From NCBI GenBank assembly GCA_018333845.1, contig JAGXSK010000192.1, forward strand, positions 1 through 9,394: a DNA stretch of 9,394 bases, written 5' to 3'. Both the position numbers and the translations under genes were made by a program. The notes beneath the pieces were generated by a model. The model made no database searches. It was given only the letters and a program-made list of their open reading frames with translations, and had not been told where the DNA came from. Source of the DNA: Clostridia bacterium (GTDB lineage: Bacteria; Bacillota; DSM-16504; Desulfitibacterales; Desulfitibacteraceae). The stretch's first letter is position 1, and each line of letters starts with the position of its first letter. Shown in pieces: positions 1 to 7,522 of the stretch.

Positions 1-425
1 CTGAAAAGAGGCTGGAGAAAATTACCCTTGATAATGGTATTATCTTAATAAATGATGCATACAATGCAAATCCAACTTCCATGAAAGCAAGTATTGATAT
101 TTTATCTGCAGCAAAGGGAGCCAGAAAGATAGCTGTTTTAGGTGATATGTATGAACTAGGAGAATATGAACAAGAGGGTCATTTAGCAGTAGGCAAGCAT
201 GTTTGTCATAATGGAGTTGATCTTTTAATTACAATTGGACAGCTTGGCCAGTTGATTGCTAGGGGGGCCCTGGATAGCGGCATGCCTGAGGATAGAATAT
301 ATAGTTTTGCAGATAACCATGAAGCAGCAGAATTTCTTAAAAAAAACATTGCCCAGGGAGATACTGTTCTCTTTAAGGGGTCAAGAGCTGCAAAAATCGA
401 GGAAATAGTTGACGGACTTATATAG
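1..425 (+). CDS. murF: MurF, UDP-MurNAc-tripeptide--D-alanyl-D-alanine ligase (3' end only)
   Basis: This is the C-terminal part of MurF, the cytoplasmic ATP-dependent ligase that adds D-Ala-D-Ala to UDP-MurNAc-tripeptide to finish the pentapeptide precursor. The reading frame is open from the window edge (first whole codon at base 3) to TAG at 423-425, giving about 140 residues of a family that is usually near 450. The ATG at 81 is an internal methionine, not the start. The family signature NDAYNANPTSM lies at bases 51-83, at the border of the third (C-terminal) domain. It is followed by a Rossmann-like segment (VLGDMYELGEY) and the typical end KGSRAAKIEEIV. The ATP-binding P-loop domain lies upstream, outside the window. 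The stop is 15 nt before mraY, so the two are probably co-transcribed. The identification is firm and the gene is cut only by the window edge. Confidence 0.95.
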   Translation, partial: EKRLEKITLDNGIILINDAYNANPTSMKASIDILSAAKGARKIAVLGDMYELGEYEQEGHLAVGKHVCHNGVDLLITIGQLGQLIARGALDSGMPEDRIYSFADNHEAAEFLKKNIAQGDTVLFKGSRAAKIEEIVDGLI

Positions 426-440
426 GGGGAAGCATCAAGC

Positions 441-1394
441 ATGGTCTATCTCGTAACTTTTGGTGTGGCTGCCATCAGTACAGTTGTTTTAGGGCCACTA
501 ATCATACCTATTTTACGTAGTCTTAAAGTTGGTCAGACAATTCGTTCTGATGGTCCAAAAAGGCACTTTGGAAAGGCTGGCACCCCAACCATGGGTGGTT
601 TGATTTTTCTGATTCCTGTAATTATTGCAAGCCTTTTCATTTCTCCTCCAAATCTTAGTACAGGTTTATTAATACTTATGACCCTGGGCTTTGGAATAAT
701 AGGATTTACTGATGATTATATAAAAGTAGTTTTAAAAAGGTCCCTTGGTTTAAAGGCGAGATGGAAGCTGGCTGGACAGATTTTATTAAGCCTGATCCTG
801 GCCTTTATTGCTGTTATATTTTTAGACAGGGGAACAAATATTTGGATACCTTTTGTAGGAGATGTAGTCCTGGGGTGGTATTACCTGCCCTTTGTAGTCT
901 TTGTAGTGGTGGGAACTGCTAATGCCGTAAATCTTACTGATGGTCTGGATGGCCTTGCAGCGGGAACTACAGCAGTGGCAGCGTTGGGCTTTTTAATGGT
1001 TAGTATAATTCTAGACAATTCACATACTGGCATTTTTGCAGCTGCTCTAGCAGGTGGCTGCATCGGGTTTTTAGTATTTAATTCTTATCCTGCCAGGGTT
1101 TTCATGGGGGACACTGGCTCTCTAGCTATTGGAGCTGCAATTGCCACTTTAGCAGTATTGACTAAAACTGAGGTGCTGCTGGTAGTAATTGGAGGGATAT
1201 TTGTAATAGAAACCCTGACAGTAATATTGCAGGTTATTTCCTTTAAGATTACTGGCAAAAGAATCTTTTTAATGAGTCCCTTACATCATCATTATGAATT
1301 AAAGGGATGGGGGGAAAGAAGAATAGTCCTGTTTTTTTATTTTATATCTATAGTATTTGCTTTTTTAGGTGTTGCACTACTTAAGTATTTATAA
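441..1394 (+). CDS. mraY: MraY, phospho-N-acetylmuramoyl-pentapeptide-transferase
   Basis: MraY is the integral membrane enzyme that moves phospho-MurNAc-pentapeptide from UDP onto undecaprenyl phosphate to make lipid I, the first membrane-bound step of peptidoglycan synthesis. The 317-residue protein has the usual family length and is mostly hydrophobic, with about ten predicted membrane segments. The family motifs are in order: KRHFGKAGTPTMGG (40-53), the Asp pair of FTDDYIK (D91, D92), NAVNLTDGLDGLA (161-173), FMGDTGSLA (221-229, D224) and the triple-His loop PLHHHYELKGW (280-290). The three Asp positions match the Mg2+/catalytic aspartates known for the family. The start ATG has AGGGGGA about 10 nt upstream. 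The gene sits 15 nt after murF and 12 nt before the preferred murD start, in the standard dcw order. Nothing is missing or unusual. Confidence 0.98.
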   Translation: MVYLVTFGVAAISTVVLGPLIIPILRSLKVGQTIRSDGPKRHFGKAGTPTMGGLIFLIPVIIASLFISPPNLSTGLLILMTLGFGIIGFTDDYIKVVLKRSLGLKARWKLAGQILLSLILAFIAVIFLDRGTNIWIPFVGDVVLGWYYLPFVVFVVVGTANAVNLTDGLDGLAAGTTAVAALGFLMVSIILDNSHTGIFAAALAGGCIGFLVFNSYPARVFMGDTGSLAIGAAIATLAVLTKTEVLLVVIGGIFVIETLTVILQVISFKITGKRIFLMSPLHHHYELKGWGERRIVLFFYFISIVFAFLGVALLKYL

Positions 1395-1398
1395 GGGG
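1393..1398 (+). promoter_or_regulatory. murD ribosome binding site; favours the second ATG
   Basis: AAGGGG overlaps the mraY stop codon. It is only 2 nt from the ATG at 1401, too close for initiation, but 8 nt from the in-frame ATG at 1407. An 8-nt gap also separates the clear murB site from its ATG. Confidence 0.7.
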
Positions 1399-1406
1399 TA
1401 ATGGAA

Positions 1407-2780
1407 ATGGATATAGCTAATAAAAAGGTGCTAATAATTGGCATGGCTCGAAGCGGTCTGGCTGCTGCTAGTATATTAGCAAAGCAAGGAGTCTTGGTTT
1501 CAATATATGATCAGAAATCCAGGGAAAATCTCTTGGAAGAATTAAAAACCCTCTCAGGTTTAAATATTGATTTTTATCTAGGGGGACATGAACCTGAAAT
1601 ATCCAGGGATAGTTTTGACCTGGTTGTAACAAGTCCAGGTGTTCCCCTATCAGCTTCGCCTATTGTCAAAGCCTATGAGCATGGTCTACCTGTATGGAGT
1701 GAACTTGAGTTGGCATATACCATGACAAAATCCCCTATTATAGCAGTAACAGGAACAAACGGCAAAACTACTACAACAGCACTAATTGGGGATATTTTAG
1801 AAAGAACAGGCAAAAAGGTTAAGGTGGCAGGAAACATTGGCATCCCCCTGATTAAAGAAATAGCTGCTGCAGATACCAGCACATACCTGGTGGTGGAGGT
1901 TAGCAGCTTTCAATTAGAGACCATCCATAGCTTTAACCCTAAGGTTGCAGTTCTTTTGAATATAACACCTGATCATTTGGATAGGCACAAAACAATGGAA
2001 AACTATATAGCTGCCAAGGGAAACATATTCATTAACCAAACAAGCCATGATTATGCAGTGCTAAACTATGATGACAATATAACAAGGGGCTTTGCATCCA
2101 AGATTAAAAGCAGGGTAATATTTTTCAGCACAAAACATAAATTAGAGCAAGGTGTTTTTTTAGAGGATGGTATTATCTGTACTAACTGGAACGGCAAAAC
2201 AGAAAGAATAATTGAGTGGGAAAAGGTTAGAATTAAAGGGACCCATAATCTAGAAAACTCAATGGCTGCAGTTGGTGTGGCCCTGACTTTAGGGTTAGAT
2301 AGAAACGGCCTATATCAAAGTTTGAATAATTTTCCAGGCGTTCCCCATAGGCTGGAACCTGTAGGTGAGGTAGCTGGCGTTTTATATATTAATGATTCCA
2401 AGGGTACAAATCCTGAGGCCACAATTAAAGCTTTAGAAGCCTATGCAGACAGGGATATTGTATTAATTGCCGGAGGAATGGATAAGGGAAGCTCATTTAA
2501 AGAACTTGCTCAAATCTTAACCAGGCTAAAGGTTAAGGTGGTTGTTTTTGGAGAAACTGCTGATACTATAAGAGATGCTGTATTAGAAGCTGGCATTAAT
2601 GGTTGCTATAAGGTAAAGGATCTGGAGGAGGCTGTGGAATTAAGTAAAAACATAGCTTTAAAGGGAGGAGTAGTGCTTTTATCTCCTGCCTGTGCAAGCT
2701 GGGATATGTATAAGAATTATGAAGAACGAGGAGACCACTTCCGAAGCCTGGTCAAAAGACAATGGGGTGAGAGAGGATGA
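1407..2780 (+). CDS. murD: MurD, UDP-MurNAc-L-alanine--D-glutamate ligase
   Basis: MurD is the cytoplasmic ligase that adds D-glutamate to UDP-MurNAc-L-Ala with hydrolysis of ATP. From the preferred start the protein is 457 residues, normal for the family. Visible motifs, numbered from the ATG at 1407, are a glycine-rich N-terminal turn GMARSG (12-17) and the ATP-binding loop GTNGKTTTT (116-124, K120). Next come TPDHLDRH (187-194) and a Lys in YIAAKGNIF (K204) at the position that is carbamylated in Mur ligases. Then follow GTHNLEN (278-284), NDSKGTNPEAT (329-339), and a C-terminal SPACASWDMYKNYEERG block from 426. The ATG at 1401 is in frame and would add two residues, but the Shine-Dalgarno spacing argues against it. 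The gene overlaps the next one by ATGA at 2777-2780, which suggests translational coupling. Identification is firm; only the exact start is open. Confidence 0.97.
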   Translation: MDIANKKVLIIGMARSGLAAASILAKQGVLVSIYDQKSRENLLEELKTLSGLNIDFYLGGHEPEISRDSFDLVVTSPGVPLSASPIVKAYEHGLPVWSELELAYTMTKSPIIAVTGTNGKTTTTALIGDILERTGKKVKVAGNIGIPLIKEIAAADTSTYLVVEVSSFQLETIHSFNPKVAVLLNITPDHLDRHKTMENYIAAKGNIFINQTSHDYAVLNYDDNITRGFASKIKSRVIFFSTKHKLEQGVFLEDGIICTNWNGKTERIIEWEKVRIKGTHNLENSMAAVGVALTLGLDRNGLYQSLNNFPGVPHRLEPVGEVAGVLYINDSKGTNPEATIKALEAYADRDIVLIAGGMDKGSSFKELAQILTRLKVKVVVFGETADTIRDAVLEAGINGCYKVKDLEEAVELSKNIALKGGVVLLSPACASWDMYKNYEERGDHFRSLVKRQWGERG

Positions 2781-3877
2781 TAGATAAAAACAGGCATGCC
2801 CCTGACTTTATCATTTTTTTTGTTACTTTTATTTTATTAAGTATAGGAATCATAATGGTTTTTAGTTCTAGTGCATATTCAACCTTATTAAGTCATGGGG
2901 ATCAGTATTTTTACTTAAAAAGGCAGATTTTTAATGCGTTCATAGGTTTTATTGCTCTAGTATTTGCCATGAATACTCACTATAGGGTTCTTTACAAATT
3001 TGCAACTCCTATCTTACTCATTACATTGGTTTTGTTAGTACTTACTCTTCTAATAGGAAAGGTTAGTGGTGGGGCTGGCAGATGGATTGGTATTGGAGGC
3101 ATAGTATTCCAGCCTTCAGAGATTGTTAAATTGGCCATGGTAATTTTCGTTGCCAAAAGCCTTAGTCTTAATCAAAAATATTTGAAATACTTTGGAAAGG
3201 GATTACTGCCCCAATTGGTTATTTTAGGTATTGTATGTGCTTTGATTCTGGCACAGCCTGATCTTGGTACGGCAGTTGCAGTAGCTGGAACAGTATATTT
3301 ACTGCTGGCAGTTGCAGGAGCTAAAATGTTACACCTGGGGCTCCTTGCTGTTGGTGGTCTTTTAGCTGTTGTGGCTGCTATTATTGCAGAACCATATAGG
3401 CTGCGAAGAATCATGGCCTTTATAAATCCCTATGAAGACCCTATTGGTGCTGGCTTTCAGACTATCCAGTCTCTGTTGGCACTTGGCTCAGGGGGTCTTT
3501 TTGGAATGGGCCTGGGCAATGGCAGGCAAAAGCTTCTTTACATTCCTGAACGGCATACAGATTTTATATATGCAATCCTTGGCGAGGAGTTAGGATTTAT
3601 TGGTGCTGTACTTATTTTAATACTATTTGTAATATTTGTCTGGAGAGGCTTCAGGATAGCAGTTACAGCGCCAGATTACTTTACTAGTCTTGTGGCGGCT
3701 GGTGTTACAATAATGATATCCTTTCAGGCATTAATGAATATAGGGGTTGTAACGGGATCACTGCCGGTTACTGGTATAACCCTGCCATTTATTAGCTATG
3801 GAGGTTCAAGTCTAGTTTTTACCATGACAGGGGTTGGTATACTGCTAGGTATATCCAGGTATACAAAAAGCACTTAG
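2777..3877 (+). CDS. ftsW: SEDS-family peptidoglycan glycosyltransferase, FtsW/SpoVE type
   Basis: This is a polytopic SEDS (shape, elongation, division, sporulation) protein of 366 residues with about ten hydrophobic segments. SEDS proteins polymerise lipid II into glycan strands together with a class B penicillin-binding protein at the membrane. Family motifs are GAGRWIG (99-105), FQPSEIVKL (111-119), AQPDLGTA (159-166), then GFQTIQSLLALGSGGLFG (226-243). The loop PERHTDFIYAILGEELG (257-273) carries D262, which corresponds to the essential Asp of the family. PVTGITLPFISYGGSS lies at 330-345. The ATG overlaps the murD stop by 4 nt, with a GGGG purine run 9 nt upstream (2764-2767), and murG follows after 13 nt. 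The locus position between murD and murG and the length match SpoVE of B. subtilis, but the vegetative division protein FtsW occupies the same slot in many genomes. Sequence alone does not separate the two roles. Confidence 0.93.
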   Translation: MIDKNRHAPDFIIFFVTFILLSIGIIMVFSSSAYSTLLSHGDQYFYLKRQIFNAFIGFIALVFAMNTHYRVLYKFATPILLITLVLLVLTLLIGKVSGGAGRWIGIGGIVFQPSEIVKLAMVIFVAKSLSLNQKYLKYFGKGLLPQLVILGIVCALILAQPDLGTAVAVAGTVYLLLAVAGAKMLHLGLLAVGGLLAVVAAIIAEPYRLRRIMAFINPYEDPIGAGFQTIQSLLALGSGGLFGMGLGNGRQKLLYIPERHTDFIYAILGEELGFIGAVLILILFVIFVWRGFRIAVTAPDYFTSLVAAGVTIMISFQALMNIGVVTGSLPVTGITLPFISYGGSSLVFTMTGVGILLGISRYTKST

Positions 3878-3890
3878 GTGGTGTCTGAAA

Positions 3891-5000
3891 ATGAAAGTAA
3901 TAGTAACAGGTGGCGGAACAGGGGGTCATATATATCCTGCTCTTGCTATAGCAAAGGGACTGAAAGAGGTTTACAAGGATTGTAATATTTTATATGTGGG
4001 TACCAAAAAAGGGTTAGAGGCCAATATTGTTCCAAAAACAGAATTTAATTATCAGTTTATTACAGTAGAAGGATTACCCCGAAGGGTTAATTTGCAATCT
4101 CTGAAAAGTGGAATCAAACTCGTAAGAGGCCTGGGGCAATCCTTTAAGATTATATCAGTTTTTAAACCTGATGCAATAATTTCAACAGGGGGATATGTGG
4201 CTGGGCCGATTGGCTGGGTGGGCTCTCAAATGGGAGTGCCCCTTTTAATTCATGAACAAAATTCATATCCTGGCATTACAAATAAACTTCTAGCATCAAG
4301 AGCCAAGAGGATTTGTCTAACATTTGAGGACAGCAAAAAATACTTTAAAGATAAATCCAAGCTTAGGATGACTGGGCTGCCTATCCGTTCTGAAATATTG
4401 AATGTCTGCAAAAAGTCGTGTTATGAAAGGTTGGGACTTGACACCAAAAGAAAAACTGTTTTAATTACAGGAGGAAGTCGGGGTGCCCAGAGTATAAACA
4501 ATGCAGTGATTCAGGCTATGCCTGAAATGGTTAAAATGACAGATGTCCAGTTCATATTCATCACAGGGGAAATGGGATATGAGGATACCTTAAATACACT
4601 TAAAAAACAAGGAATAAACATTGAAGTTATGGGTAATATTACCATTAGACCATATATATATAATATGGAAGATGCCCTGGGTGCGGCTGACCTGGTAGTT
4701 GGCAGGGCAGGAGCCACTTTTTTAGCTGAAATAACTGCCCTGGGAATTCCAGCAATTCTTATTCCATATCCATATGCTACTGAAAATCATCAAGAACATA
4801 ATGCCAGGTCAATTGTGAAAAAGAAAGCCGCAATTTTTATAACAGATGCTGAATTGAATGGACAAAAACTTTTTAGAGAACTTTATACTCTCTTGATGAA
4901 TAACCAGAGACTAGAGTCCATGAAAAAGGCCTCTAGAGATCTGGGCAAGCCCGATGCACTTGATCAAATTCTTAATGTGTTTAGGGAAATGGTAGAATAG
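3891..5000 (+). CDS. murG: MurG, UDP-GlcNAc:lipid I N-acetylglucosaminyltransferase
   Basis: MurG is the peripheral membrane GT28-family enzyme that adds GlcNAc to lipid I, giving lipid II, on the cytoplasmic face. The 369-residue protein has the usual two Rossmann-like halves. The N-terminal half carries the glycine loop GGGTGGHIYPALAIA (7-21), ISTGGYVAGPIG (97-108) and HEQNSYPGITNKLLA (121-135). The C-terminal UDP-GlcNAc-binding half carries TGGSRGAQSINNAV (193-206), GRAGATFLAE (271-280) and IPYPYATENHQEHNA (291-305), with the Glu/Gln pair expected to contact the sugar nucleotide. AGGTGG at 3876-3881, over the ftsW stop, lies 9 nt before the ATG and supports this start. murG ends the first tight block of the cluster; the next gene begins only after about 219 nt. 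Confidence 0.98.
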   Translation: MKVIVTGGGTGGHIYPALAIAKGLKEVYKDCNILYVGTKKGLEANIVPKTEFNYQFITVEGLPRRVNLQSLKSGIKLVRGLGQSFKIISVFKPDAIISTGGYVAGPIGWVGSQMGVPLLIHEQNSYPGITNKLLASRAKRICLTFEDSKKYFKDKSKLRMTGLPIRSEILNVCKKSCYERLGLDTKRKTVLITGGSRGAQSINNAVIQAMPEMVKMTDVQFIFITGEMGYEDTLNTLKKQGINIEVMGNITIRPYIYNMEDALGAADLVVGRAGATFLAEITALGIPAILIPYPYATENHQEHNARSIVKKKAAIFITDAELNGQKLFRELYTLLMNNQRLESMKKASRDLGKPDALDQILNVFREMVE

Positions 5001-5031
5001 GCTTGTTTTTTTCATTTTTTATAGACAAGCC
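5000..5031 (+). other. weak inverted repeat at the murG stop codon
   Basis: GGCTTGT (5000-5006) is complementary to ACAAGCC (5025-5031), a 7-bp stem that begins with the last base of the murG stop. The 18-nt loop is T-rich. No run of T directly follows the 3' arm; the nearest is TTTTT at 5040-5044. It may be a weak terminator or an mRNA 3'-end stabiliser, or may mean nothing. Confidence 0.35.
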
Positions 5032-5081
5032 CTAAGATGTTTTTGTACTATTAAAAGGTATAACTTTCAAAAGTATTCACT

Positions 5082-5134
5082 AAACTAAGACTTCGTCTAC
5101 GTCTGTAGACTTGACGAAGCCAAGTTTTGTTTTT
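5082..5134 (+). terminator. probable intrinsic terminator between murG and murC
   Basis: CTTCGTC (5091-5097) pairs with GACGAAG (5113-5119). AAACT (5082-5086) with AGTTT (5123-5127) can extend the stem across a small internal loop, followed by a T-rich stretch ending in TTTTT (5130-5134). A second fold is possible: GTCTAC (5095-5100) with GTAGAC (5105-5110), closing on the 4-nt loop GTCT and stacked on CTTC/GAAG with a 5-nt bulge. The stem is moderate and the T tract is interrupted by G, so termination may be partial. It would separate the murF-to-murG transcript from murC-murB-murA. The rest of the 5001-5219 gap shows no gene. Confidence 0.5.
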
Positions 5135-5138
5135 AGTT

Positions 5139-5168
5139 TTGTAACAAAATCATTGTTGTTTGCATAAT
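5139..5168 (+). promoter_or_regulatory. possible promoter for murC-murB-murA
   Basis: TTGTAA (5139-5144, 4 of 6 to the sigma-A -35 consensus) is followed after 18 nt by CATAAT (5163-5168, 5 of 6 to the -10 consensus). It lies just after the probable terminator and about 50 nt before murC, where a restart promoter would be expected. A short dyad, AACAA (5143-5147) and TTGTT (5153-5157), sits partly in the spacer. The region is AT-rich, so chance matches are likely and support is modest. Confidence 0.38.
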
Positions 5169-5204
5169 ATAAGGTGTAAGTTATGTTACTTTGCCTGGCG
5201 GGAA

Positions 5205-5211
5205 AAGGGAG
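5205..5211 (+). promoter_or_regulatory. murC ribosome binding site; favours a TTG start
   Basis: AAGGGAG lies 2 nt before the ATG at 5214 but 8 nt before the in-frame TTG at 5220. The spacing favours TTG. No convincing site exists upstream of the more distant in-frame TTG at 5160. Confidence 0.6.
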
Positions 5212-5219
5212 TGATGAAT

Positions 5220-6590
5220 TTGAATGAAATAAATAATGTACATTTCATTGGCATTGGTGGAGCTGGCATGAGCGGTCTGGCAAAAATATTAATCCAAAAG
5301 GGTATTAAGGTGAGTGGTTCTGATTTATCCAACTCAAAGTATGTGGAACGCCTCATCCAAATGGGTGCCCAAATAAAAATAGGACATCACGAGGATAATG
5401 TGCCCAATTTTTGTGATTTAGTTGTAATTTCTTCAGCTATACCTCTAACCAATTCCGAAGTTCAAAGGGCCAGGGCCATGGGTATAAAGATAATAAAAAG
5501 AGGTGAACTTCTAGGAGAACTCATGAGGCTTCAAAGAGGTATTGCTGTAGCTGGGGCCCATGGAAAAACAACAACTAGTTCCATGATTGCTCTTATACTA
5601 GAAGATGCAGGGTATGACCCTACTATAGTAGTAGGTGGAGAATTGTGCAACCTATGCTCCAATGCCAAGCTTGGCAAGGGAGCATATCTTGTAGCCGAAG
5701 CAGATGAAAGTGATGGTTCATTTCTAGAGCTTTTCCCTGAGATAGCAATTGTAACAAATATTGAGGATGACCATTTAGATTATTATGGTTCCATGGATAA
5801 TATTATAAATGCTTTTCAGCAATATATTAATCAGATTCCCGAAGGAGGCACAGCCTTTATAGGTATTGATGATGACATTGCCAGGAAGCTTAAACCACCT
5901 GAAAACAGAAAGGTTAAATACTATGGCTTACAGGATAACAATGATTTCGTGGCCAAAAATTTAATATTTAAAGATACAGGCAGCACATCAGACATATATT
6001 ACCAGAAAAGGTTTCTTGGCAAATTGGAACTTACTATTACAGGGAAGCATAATATAGTCAATGCATTAGGCGCTTTAGGCGTGGCAATGGAAGTTGGTGT
6101 TAGCTGCCAGGAAGCAACAAGGGCTTTGAAAAAATTTAAAGGAGTTGAAAGACGATTTCAGCTATTAGGCCATGAAAAGAATGTTAAAGTGGTAGACGAT
6201 TATGCCCACCATCCCACTGAGATTAAAGCTACTTTACAAGCAGCCCGGCAGGCTCATAAGGGAAGAGTTGTGGCTGTATTTCAACCTCACCGTTATTCCA
6301 GGACAAAACAGTTGTATCATGAATTTGGCAGGTCATTTTCTGATGCAGACTTTATTGTCATAACAGATATATATGCAGCAGGGGAACAGGCTATTCCAGG
6401 TATTAGTGGGGAACTAATTTTTCAGGAGGCAAAAAAGAGATTTCCTGAAAAACAAATAGTCTATAAAGGATATGATGACTTAACTGACTATTTGCATAAG
6501 ACTACTAGACCTGGGGACTTAATAATAACATTAGGCGCAGGGGATATATGGAAAAAAGGTAAGGAGCTTATTCACGTTTTGGGGGAGTAG
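5220..6590 (+). CDS. murC: MurC, UDP-N-acetylmuramate--L-alanine ligase
   Basis: MurC is the first of the cytoplasmic Mur ligases; it adds L-alanine to UDP-MurNAc using ATP. From the TTG at 5220 the protein is 456 residues, the usual length. Motifs in that numbering are the N-terminal HFIGIGGAGMSGLA (8-21), ATP loop GAHGKTTTS (112-120) and EADESDGSF (160-168). They continue with NIEDDHLDYYG (180-190), KHNIVNALGA (276-285), DDYAHHPTE (326-334) and FQPHRYSRT (354-362). The family normally begins a few residues before HFIGIGG, which fits either TTG 5220 or ATG 5214. The long extension from TTG 5160 adds 20 residues with no family match and is unlikely. The gene opens the second block of the cluster; murB follows after 5 nt, and its Shine-Dalgarno lies in the last murC codons. 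Function is certain; the start is moderately sure. Confidence 0.96.
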   Translation: MNEINNVHFIGIGGAGMSGLAKILIQKGIKVSGSDLSNSKYVERLIQMGAQIKIGHHEDNVPNFCDLVVISSAIPLTNSEVQRARAMGIKIIKRGELLGELMRLQRGIAVAGAHGKTTTSSMIALILEDAGYDPTIVVGGELCNLCSNAKLGKGAYLVAEADESDGSFLELFPEIAIVTNIEDDHLDYYGSMDNIINAFQQYINQIPEGGTAFIGIDDDIARKLKPPENRKVKYYGLQDNNDFVAKNLIFKDTGSTSDIYYQKRFLGKLELTITGKHNIVNALGALGVAMEVGVSCQEATRALKKFKGVERRFQLLGHEKNVKVVDDYAHHPTEIKATLQAARQAHKGRVVAVFQPHRYSRTKQLYHEFGRSFSDADFIVITDIYAAGEQAIPGISGELIFQEAKKRFPEKQIVYKGYDDLTDYLHKTTRPGDLIITLGAGDIWKKGKELIHVLGE

Positions 6591-6595
6591 CAAAT

Positions 6596-7507
6596 ATGAA
6601 ACAAGAAATAATATCTCGACAATTAAGGGAAATTCTCACAGATGATGAGCTGCTTTTTAATGAGCCGTTGAGCAGGTGGACTACATGGAAGGTTGGTGGC
6701 CCCGCTGAGTATCTAGTATTTCCAAGTACAGTCGAGAAGGTGGCTTGGGTTATTAAAACTGCAAAGGCTAATAAAATTCCAATTGTTGTGTTGGGTAATG
6801 GATCTAACGTACTTGTAAAAGATAACGGCATAAAAGGCATAGTAATAAACACATCAAAGCTGCAAAAAATTGAGGTTAATGGAATATCTATTTCTGCTGA
6901 GGCTGGAGTTACCATGTCTACTTTGGCCAAGTATGCATTACAAAATAGCCTTACAGGATTAGAGTTTTCTGTTGGGATTCCTGCATCTTTTGGTGGTGCA
7001 ATATTAATGAATGCCGGAGCCTGGGGAAAATCTATAGGAGAGGTGATTAAAGAAGTAAAGATAGTTAATATGGAAGGGGAAGTTAAAACCTTGTCTAAAG
7101 GAGATATGGTTTTTAAGTACCGTGAAAGCAGTTTTAAAAGGAGTGCCCAGGTGATAGTTGGTGGTAGTCTTGAATTAGCACAAGGTAATCCAGTTAAAAT
7201 AAAAAATCTCATGAATCTTCACCAAAAGAGTAGACTTGAGAAACAACCATTGAGACTGCCAAATGCAGGGAGTGTTTTTAAGAATCCTGAAGGCTATGCG
7301 GCTGGATATTTAATTGAGTCAGTTGGTTTAAAAGGATTTTCAATAGGAGGGGCACAAATTTCTGATAAACATGCAAACTTTATAGTTAATACTGGGAATG
7401 CAACAGCAGAAGATATACTTAATCTAATGGAGAGAACAATCCAATGTGTTGAAAACTTTTATGGAATTCACCTGGAGCCGGAGGTCAGTATTTTAGGATT
7501 AGAGTGA
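6596..7507 (+). CDS. murB: MurB, UDP-N-acetylenolpyruvoylglucosamine reductase (short type II form)
   Basis: MurB is the FAD-dependent, NADPH-using cytoplasmic enzyme that reduces UDP-GlcNAc-enolpyruvate to UDP-MurNAc. The protein has 303 residues, as in the shorter type II enzymes of Gram-positives. The FAD-binding part shows WKVGGPAEYL (31-40), VLGNGSNVLVKD (65-76) and GLEFSVGIPASFGGAILMNA (121-140). The substrate domain shows YRESSF (175-180), with R176 at the conserved Arg position, and NAGSVFKNP (223-231), whose S226 corresponds to the catalytic proton donor. GAQISDKHANFIVN (252-265) and LEPEVSILG (293-301) follow, with E296 at the conserved catalytic Glu position. The start ATG has GGGGGAG at 6581-6587, 8 nt upstream. 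The gene lies 5 nt after murC and 15 nt before the preferred murA start, so the three are almost certainly co-transcribed. Confidence 0.98.
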   Translation: MKQEIISRQLREILTDDELLFNEPLSRWTTWKVGGPAEYLVFPSTVEKVAWVIKTAKANKIPIVVLGNGSNVLVKDNGIKGIVINTSKLQKIEVNGISISAEAGVTMSTLAKYALQNSLTGLEFSVGIPASFGGAILMNAGAWGKSIGEVIKEVKIVNMEGEVKTLSKGDMVFKYRESSFKRSAQVIVGGSLELAQGNPVKIKNLMNLHQKSRLEKQPLRLPNAGSVFKNPEGYAAGYLIESVGLKGFSIGGAQISDKHANFIVNTGNATAEDILNLMERTIQCVENFYGIHLEPEVSILGLE

Positions 7508-7508
7508 C

Positions 7509-7514
7509 AGGGGG
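7509..7514 (+). promoter_or_regulatory. murA ribosome binding site; favours a TTG start
   Basis: AGGGGG overlaps the GTG at 7514 itself, so that GTG can hardly be the start. It lies 8 nt before the in-frame TTG at 7523, the same spacing seen upstream of murB. Confidence 0.65.
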
Positions 7515-7522
7515 TGGATTTA

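Noticed and set aside
81..425. A short stand-alone gene starting at ATG 81
   Set aside because: The frame is open back to the window edge and the upstream codons continue the MurF signature, so the ATG is internal.
5187..5203. Short GC-rich patch with GCC-T-GGC symmetry upstream of murC, considered as an operator
   Set aside because: The symmetric arms are only 3 bp, which is expected by chance, and no known operator pattern is recognised.
5160..5219. Extended murC start at TTG 5160
   Set aside because: The 20 added residues do not resemble any MurC N-terminus, there is no ribosome site upstream, and the region overlaps the probable -10 box.
5001..5219. Riboswitch or T-box leader before murC
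   Set aside because: I see no T-box sequence, no specifier-loop architecture and no known aptamer motif; the gap is too short for a T-box leader.
6568..7212. 214-residue open frame on the minus strand opposite murB
   Set aside because: It lies antisense to a gene with all MurB motifs, has no recognisable domain and is best explained as a frame shadow.
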